A stretch of 64,000 bases of DNA, taken from Notospermus geniculatus. Taxonomy: Eukaryota; Nemertea; Pilidiophora; Heteronemertea; Lineidae. Both the position numbers and the translations under genes were made by a program. The stretch spans positions 142,350 to 206,349 of the forward strand of contig NMRB01000296.1 of assembly GCA_002633025.1 (NCBI GenBank). Direction: 5' to 3'. Each line of letters begins with the position of its first letter. Within the stretch, counting starts at the first letter, position 1. The notes beneath the pieces are model-generated. The model did not search any database, was not told where the DNA came from, and saw only the letters and a list, made by a program, of their open reading frames with translations. Of the stretch, positions 58,206-64,000 are shown in pieces.

Positions 58206-60373
58206 ATCCTTTTGACTTGGTCAATCAGTATATGAAGGCCTAGATATATCATGACTTTGAAAAGGAGACAAACAATTGCCTTGATGGACTTAAAGCATCT
58301 AAAAAATTGAAAGTTTGTTCACTGCTCTAGGAAAAACCATCCGTTTTCATATTAAACTTAGCAACAACAGTCCCATGTGGCTCTTCACAATCCGATACCA
58401 TTTATTGCTGTTGCCGAATTCTCTTTGTTCAACCTTGAAAATTAGTTGGAAGTGGAGGAAATTTTCAACATTCATTGTGATATCTTCATTAGACCCTCGA
58501 GAGGCATTCAGCTGTAAAGTTATGGTTCTTTTCAAATGGATATGGTAATAACGCCAGGTTATTATTGAATTTGCTGTTGATATTTTTGTTTTGTTTGGGA
58601 TAAAATCGTGTTTTGTGATGCAGCCTAGGAGGGTTGATTTCCAAGTGTCTGGTTTTTATCGGCAATTTTCGGCTAGGCTCCTGAGATGAAATCACTCGGC
58701 AAATTATGGTTCAGTCCGTTGATAAGACTGAAATATCCTCTCTTCAGCCATAAAGTTATGTTCTCTTTTCCATTTTTTTAACAATCTAAAAGAAATTTCA
58801 ATATTGGTATAGCATTATCATGATCTATTCTGCCAAATAAAAAGCATTAAGAGGAGGTTTTTCTATTTCAAGTCGGATCTAAGTAGATCACCAGAGTGTT
58901 CATGAGATTTGGTGCAATCACTGCCCCGCGGCAAAAATATCTGTCGCATTCGGTTAATGTGCCACAAACAAACACCAGAAACGAAATCTGTGGCAAACCA
59001 ATCAAAAATTACTGCGATTTTTGCATTCAGCGCGTCCATCTCTGGACATTAGAAACTCTCACGGGTCGCAAGTTACAGTTTTAACACATTCTTTCCAAAG
59101 AGTAAGTTAATAATCCAATTTGCTAAATGACGGCTTTGGGTCCGGGATGATGTGTCCTGGGCAAGTGTGGCTCTGAATGAGAGTCTTGGGTTATCTCTTG
59201 TTGAGTTAGTCTCTGATTCTAACAGATACTGTGTCGAATATTCTTACCATTCCTGTCAGGTTCCGGTAGAACCAAGGTCTGTGAAACGAAACATCTTGCC
59301 AGTTATTGGATCATGTTGACCCAGTCCTCAGTTTGGCCCTAGTAATGTGAGACATTCATCACTGTCTCTCACCATTGTTGCACTCTGGATTGTTCTTTTT
59401 CCATGGCTGATGCTGTTGTCTCTGATATAAACAGCTGATTACCAGGACACCATGCCCCTTCTACTGCATTACCGAAGAAACTGATTGTTATGACAGTTAA
59501 GTTTGGCAAACAGACGAATTCTGCTTACCCATATTTGGCAAAGCGATCTTGCAAGAATCCAACTGCTTGGATAAAAGGTCCAGTGATAAGGCATTTTGAT
59601 AGGCCCTGGACAGCTGCGAACAGCTCACCATCATCTTCAACAACCTGCTTAGTGGAAAGCCTGCCGTGTCTCACCGTTTATAGCCGACGCCATATCACGG
59701 TCCCTGAAGATCAAAATGTATGGTGACCCACTCTCCACTTCACCTGAGATAAAGCAGCTGGCCACACCTAGGATGAAATATCCTTCAAAAACATCTCATC
59801 TGACTCGCTATAGGAGAAAAAATCCCGGTTATGCTATTAGAAAGTGAAAATTGGTATTTTAAATTTTGATGAGGTTCTTTTGATGAAGATGCCTGGCAGG
59901 TGGTCAGAATCTTTCATTTTCAATCTCGAACGAAAAAGTCTCAATCTCCGAATGAGAGTCGTGGGGTTCTCAGTCGCTGTCGGGTGTTCAGTGTGTACCG
60001 TGTGTTTGGAGAATGCATGAGCCACATTGTGGGAGTGATGGATAGAGCTGGAGGCTGACTCGGCCTCAGGGAATTCTCATGTGGCATCGTTTGATTTGAT
60101 GACTGTGGCGCAGTTGTTGGTAAAAGTTAGAACTTCAAAACTGATCATCATTTGAAGTAGATCCTATCCTGAAGGGAAAACTCTCCCCAATTCGAAACCT
60201 CATCGGTCCTCAATACCTCATGGCTGTAAACTTGATGATTAAGCCTCTCGTTTCTGAAATTTTCAAATGCCAAACTGTTTTGATGGTACACGGGGAAGTC
60301 AAGTTTTTTTCTAACGGGGCTTTTGGAAATTAGCATTAAACTTGTTCCACACCGTGTTGGTGATCAGTTACAT
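58206..60373. other. Unassigned non-coding sequence
   Basis: No feature is recognised. Frames are below 80 codons. Confidence 0.5.
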
Positions 60374-60739
60374 GTATACTAGGCAACATTGGGCAAGTTT
60401 GCATAAAATGTAGGAGGAAACCAGCCCTCACAGGAAATGTATGCTGCAAAGAGAGTTTCCCTCTCTATCACATGAGTACCAGGTCCAATTGGGAATTGAA
60501 CTGAGGATCGCAGAGGTGACAGTTGCTTCATGTTTCACTGGACCACGCTGACAACCCAGACTTCAGTTTGAAATGTGCCACTTTAAACATGTATTCAAAT
60601 CCATTCCTTCAGTCGTCCCTCTAGAAACCTCTCGAGAAAGGACACGAAGGTGACAAATTAATCATGAAACATATCACCAATTTGAGTCGTAATTTCAAGT
60701 AGGCTCTCAAGCACACAGAATAATGTCAAATACTGGCAG
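60374..60739 (+). repeat. Direct repeat of 366 bp, copy 1, containing a SINE-like core
   Basis: It starts gtatactaggcaacattggg and is repeated at 60834-61199 with a constant 460-base offset and only about ten substitutions. A 94-base spacer separates the copies. The tRNA-like core at 60485-60560 lies within. Confidence 0.94.
60485..60560 (-). repeat. tRNA-derived SINE-like core (in copy 1)
   Basis: On the minus strand it reads agcgtggtccagtgaaacat, then caactgtcacctctgcgatc, then cagttcaattccc, with A- and B-box-like blocks. It matches the family seen at 23361, 37940 and 61545. The whole 366 bp repeat may be a longer SINE or a segment containing one. Confidence 0.72.
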
Positions 60740-60833
60740 ACAAGAATATGCGGAGAGGTTGCGGAATGAATGCGGAATTGCTAAATTTGCGTTCCGCGTC
60801 TTGTCCGCGCCCTAGTGGACGCTAGGTTTTACA

Positions 60834-61199
60834 GTATACTAGGCAACATTGGACAAGTTTGCATAAAACGTAGGAGGAAACCAGCCCTCACAGAAAATGT
60901 ATGCTGCAAAGAGAGTTTCATTCTCTATCACATGAGTACCTGGTACAATTGGGAATTGAACTGAGGATCGCAGAGGTGACAGTTGCTTCATGTTTCACTG
61001 GACCACGCTGACAGCCCAGACTTCAGTTTGAAATGTGCCACTTTAAACATGTATTCAAATCCATTCCTTCAGTCGTCCCTCTAGAAACCTCTCGAGAAAG
61101 GACATGAATGTGACAAATTAATCATGAAACATATCACCAATTTGAGTCGTAATTTCAAGTAGGCTCTCAAGCACACAGAATAATGTCAAATACTGGCAG
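60834..61199 (+). repeat. Direct repeat of 366 bp, copy 2
   Basis: It matches 60374-60739 without net indel and ends at tactggcag. The differences are single substitutions (for example gggcaag to ggacaag and tttccctc to tttcattc). Confidence 0.94.
60945..61020 (-). repeat. tRNA-derived SINE-like core (in copy 2)
   Basis: Duplicate of the core at 60485-60560, with the same A- and B-box-like words. Confidence 0.72.
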
Positions 61200-61544
61200 T
61201 GAAACGATGAAAATAATGGCTCAATTTCGTTGGTGTAAATTGTGTAACATATCGGTTAATTTCTCTATTTTGAATTATTCATTCCTCCTCATCACCTTCA
61301 CTCACAATGTCACCTGCACTTGATGCGTTACAAATTACAAATTACACTTTTTTTGCGTACTTTTAACGGCAGATCCATTGATCATGCGATAAAAACCTGC
61401 AGTGTGATGATTTGGGATTATAAAATTGGGTGCTCATCGCACATCTCGTGCATACGACAACAATGAAGGGAAGTTAGTGTTCATTCAGAGATGTGACTCA
61501 GGATTATGAAGACGAATTCCGGCTATGACAAATTTGAAGTCCAT
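61200..61544. other. Unassigned non-coding sequence
   Basis: No feature is recognised. Confidence 0.5.
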
Positions 61545-61615
61545 GGTCGTGCTGTCAGGTGGGGCAGTGACAACATCTGCCCTGGTACCAAAGAGGTTGC
61601 AGGATCAATCCCTGT
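61545..61615 (+). repeat. tRNA-derived SINE-like core (diverged)
   Basis: gtggggcagtgacaacatct gccctggtacc is followed by gaggttgcaggatcaatccc, which fits A-box-like and B-box-like positions of the same family. It is more diverged than the other copies. Confidence 0.6.
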
Positions 61616-62749
61616 GACTTTGCTGTAACTCCCTCAGTTTCCCTTGATGGCCGTGAACACTGGATTTCACCCGTGACTGCTCGAATATGAGTGCAGACCT
61701 CCAATGAAGTCCAGCAGTAACGAGAACTTGGCCGTATGAAGCGAGGATTCGGTTGAAGAAGTTCTTAAATTGACATGGTTCTGCCTGGTTTCTGTCCTTG
61801 TTTGGCCTAGCAGCCTGGGAATCCACTCACTGGGGGAGAAGTGAACAAATAATTTCCACAATCAATCTGCCGTCTTCATAAATCATTCAAAATGGCCTTT
61901 TGTGCTCATTTTGTGAATTTAATTGATCACAAAAACAGAATCTCACAAAGTTCCAATATAAAAATTGATTGTTATGAAATAACTTTCGTCACGCTGGCAA
62001 CCCTCGGGCGGAGGAATGCCTTAATATGTTTTGATATCACCCATTTGGATTGAATTTGGTTGGCATGGACTTCTTCTACAAACCGGCTGAAAATTTTTAC
62101 CTTCAAAATGTGTTTTGGGAATTACAAGTTGCTCAACTCATTACGTGAACCTCCATTTCTGGACATCTTCTCCAGAGGGACACCTCTCAACGTTGGAAGC
62201 CATGGCTGTATTTCGACTTTCATAGGAGTCTGAAAGTTACACTGGAAAGTGACATAGATGAAAACCTGATGACTACTTTGTATTCTGTCTTGCAAAAATT
62301 GTGCATTAAAATGTCTTAGTAGCCTAAATTATCAAAAATTGCTAGACTAATTTGTTCTAGAAATAAAAAAGAATAGGTTTTGCCCAATGACTGGTGTTAT
62401 TAGCTACAGAGAATTGCTTGGCTGCTCCAGTGACTCCCTTCATTGCCTGTCGACATGTCAGGAATTTGAATCACCTTAAATGACTTTTTCTGACAACCAT
62501 AGAATTTGAATTAAATTTTGTCACGTTGTGTATTTGAAATTTGTTGTATGGGGCGGGTGTCTTGTCTTTTTTTTCATTTCACGCCCGTAGTTCTGTGTCG
62601 TCGTGATCACACATGTTATGCATGAAGAATTGAATGAAAAATACAGCATGATTGCTTATAGATGATATTTGGTGACTAATTCAAAGCAGCAGGGGTGTGG
62701 AGGAGACCAAGTCTGTCAGAGTCGCTGTCCATCATAGGCTATATATAAT
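61616..62749. other. Unassigned non-coding sequence
   Basis: No feature is recognised. A T-rich patch lies near 62560-62580. Confidence 0.5.
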
Positions 62750-62815
62750 TGGAACTGAACCCATAACCCCAGAGGAGACAAGTGCCAATATTTCTACTAC
62801 GCCCCTCTGACACTT
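62750..62815 (-). repeat. tRNA-derived SINE-like core (diverged)
   Basis: On the minus strand it reads gaggggcgtagtagaaatat tggcacttgtctcctctggg and then gttatgggttcagttcc, a B-box-like end. It is the same family by position and by shared words. Confidence 0.62.
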
Positions 62816-63260
62816 TTAGGAATGCCAAAACTACAAAACTGCTGTAACCAATGCTATTGTTATCAAGTTTGCATCCGTGTCTGCACATCGCAATCCCTCA
62901 CGGTCCATAGTTGATGCACAAGCAAATATTTACATGGAATATTTATAAGCACCTTTTAATACATGTCTGCCATAAGACTCTTGATTGCTCCGCGTCCATT
63001 AACTATTGTTCGACGGTTTCTGGCTGTTTTACCAGGCAATCACTTCAGAGTTAATGTGTGATGCCTAATGGCAGAACCTGCAATATTGCACTTCCCATGA
63101 ACGTTTTGGGGCGAGATGCCTGCAAGTGCTCGTGCCTGGCCAAAGAGTAGGAAAGCTAAAGCTGGTAGCACACAATGGAAACCTTTGCGAGCTATGTATG
63201 TTGGCAAAATTCGGTTTGATCTCTTTGAAGTGTTTGTTTGTTCAATCATATCAACATGCA
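62816..63260. other. Unassigned non-coding sequence
   Basis: No feature is recognised. Confidence 0.5.
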
Positions 63261-63625
63261 ACTTCACATGTTGAATATACACATGTTGGTCATTTGACCT
63301 ACAAAACCAAGTTCTATGTAGGTCGTTTTGACCAATAGTACCAATATTGAATGTAGATCATTTTGACCTATATTGCCAAGTTGTATACATGTTGGTTATT
63401 TGACCTATAAAACCAAGTTCTATGTAGGTTGCTTTGACCTATAGTACCAGGTTTGAGTGTAGGTCATTTTGACCTATATTGCCAAGTTGAATATACTCAT
63501 GTTGGTCATTTGATCTATAAAACATGTTCAATATACATGTAGGTCACTTTCACCTTTTGTACCAAGTTTGAATGTAGGTCATTTTGACCTTTATCGCCAA
63601 GTTGAATTGAGGTCATTTTGACGGA
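63261..63625. repeat. Minisatellite with palindromic AGGTCA/TGACCT units
   Basis: Units of about 37 bp alternate (gtaggtcattttgacctata then ttgccaagttgaatat; and gttggtcatttgacctataa then aaccaagttctat), about nine in all. Two units hold the perfect palindrome AGGTCATTTTGACCT (63461-63475 and 63576-63590). Others hold one- or two-base variants (63318-63332, 63355-63369, 63611-63625). The word is identical to the consensus site for oestrogen-type nuclear receptors, but the array may be a plain minisatellite. Confidence 0.88.
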
Positions 63626-64000
63626 GAAATTCTTGGTGAAACTTATATCTGTTGAGTGAAAGCAACTCGGAACCTTTTCTGAAGTCTGTAACCGGAAGCT
63701 TTGTTATGATTTTAGGCAAGTTGCAGGCTGCATATATGAATAAAGAAAAAACACCGTGAATACTTGAATGGGAAAGTTTTGAAAGCCTTTCAACGCAGGA
63801 CGGGCCCCTTCCGCAATTTCAACACTTACCTATCGAAATCATCGGTCGCTATGGCAACTGTGGAATTGATGTTGCATATAAATAAGTACTTACTTTCAGT
63901 TCTCCTGGGGAACGGTGCAATATATTGTTTTAAATTTTTATGATACGCATGTAATGAAATAGCATGGAATTCGTTTCCAGAATGTGATGATGTTTTGCTA
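63626..64000. other. Unassigned non-coding sequence
   Basis: No feature is recognised to the window end. Confidence 0.5.

Overview
This window is eukaryotic nuclear DNA and almost certainly from an animal. It has no bacterial-style gene packing. In 64 kb the longest open frames reach only about 110-180 codons, and the longest of these lie inside repeats. The sequence is dominated by short non-autonomous transposon remnants, tRNA-derived SINE-like cores, minisatellites and recent local duplications. Several hairpin elements begin with ends such as GGGCCCAGTTTCAC, GGCCCCTGTTTCATAA or GCCCGCTTGGC, a style familiar to me from marine invertebrate genomes (echinoderms, hemichordates, lancelets, molluscs). 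I cannot assign a species from sequence alone. I found no exon, transposase, reverse transcriptase, RNA gene or CRISPR array that I can defend, so the window is best read as intergenic or long-intron DNA.

Layout. 0-7.7 kb: a 41-42 bp minisatellite, then two places where single-N assembly gaps sit beside sequence present twice. 814-1219 is repeated at 4788-5193, on the far side of a 3.6 kb segment bounded by TATATA-rich blocks. 6571-7104 is repeated at 7106-7638. The second case, and probably the first, looks like two haplotypes joined end to end. 9-20 kb: dispersed palindromic MITE-like elements (9.3, 10.0, 13.2, 16.2 and 20.0 kb) and minisatellites (11.2, 14.2 and 18.9 kb). 20.8-33.6 kb: a gap inside an AAGGCGAAATGAG array, minisatellites, an iterated motif resembling splice donors at 29.4-31.6 kb, and a 926 bp element with an internal 301 bp duplication. 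34.2-35.9 kb: four unrelated palindromic elements packed into 1.7 kb. 37.9-38.7 kb: two SINE-like cores. 40.8-51.2 kb: three tandem duplications (about 426 bp, 1.7 kb and 0.4 kb). The 1.7 kb unit carries its own MITE, and its two copies do not preserve a reading frame. 57.8-61.2 kb: a 41 bp minisatellite and a 366 bp duplication that contains a SINE-like core. 63.3-63.6 kb: a minisatellite whose units contain the palindrome AGGTCA-TTT-TGACCT, which equals the consensus steroid-receptor (ERE-type) site.

No genes can be shown to work together here. The coherent story is genome dynamics: repeated insertion of several families of small hairpin elements, SINE-like insertions, tandem duplication, and haplotype artefacts in the assembly. 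All identities and copy counts come from reading by eye. Boundaries are good to a few bases where terminal inverted repeats are clear and to tens of bases otherwise.
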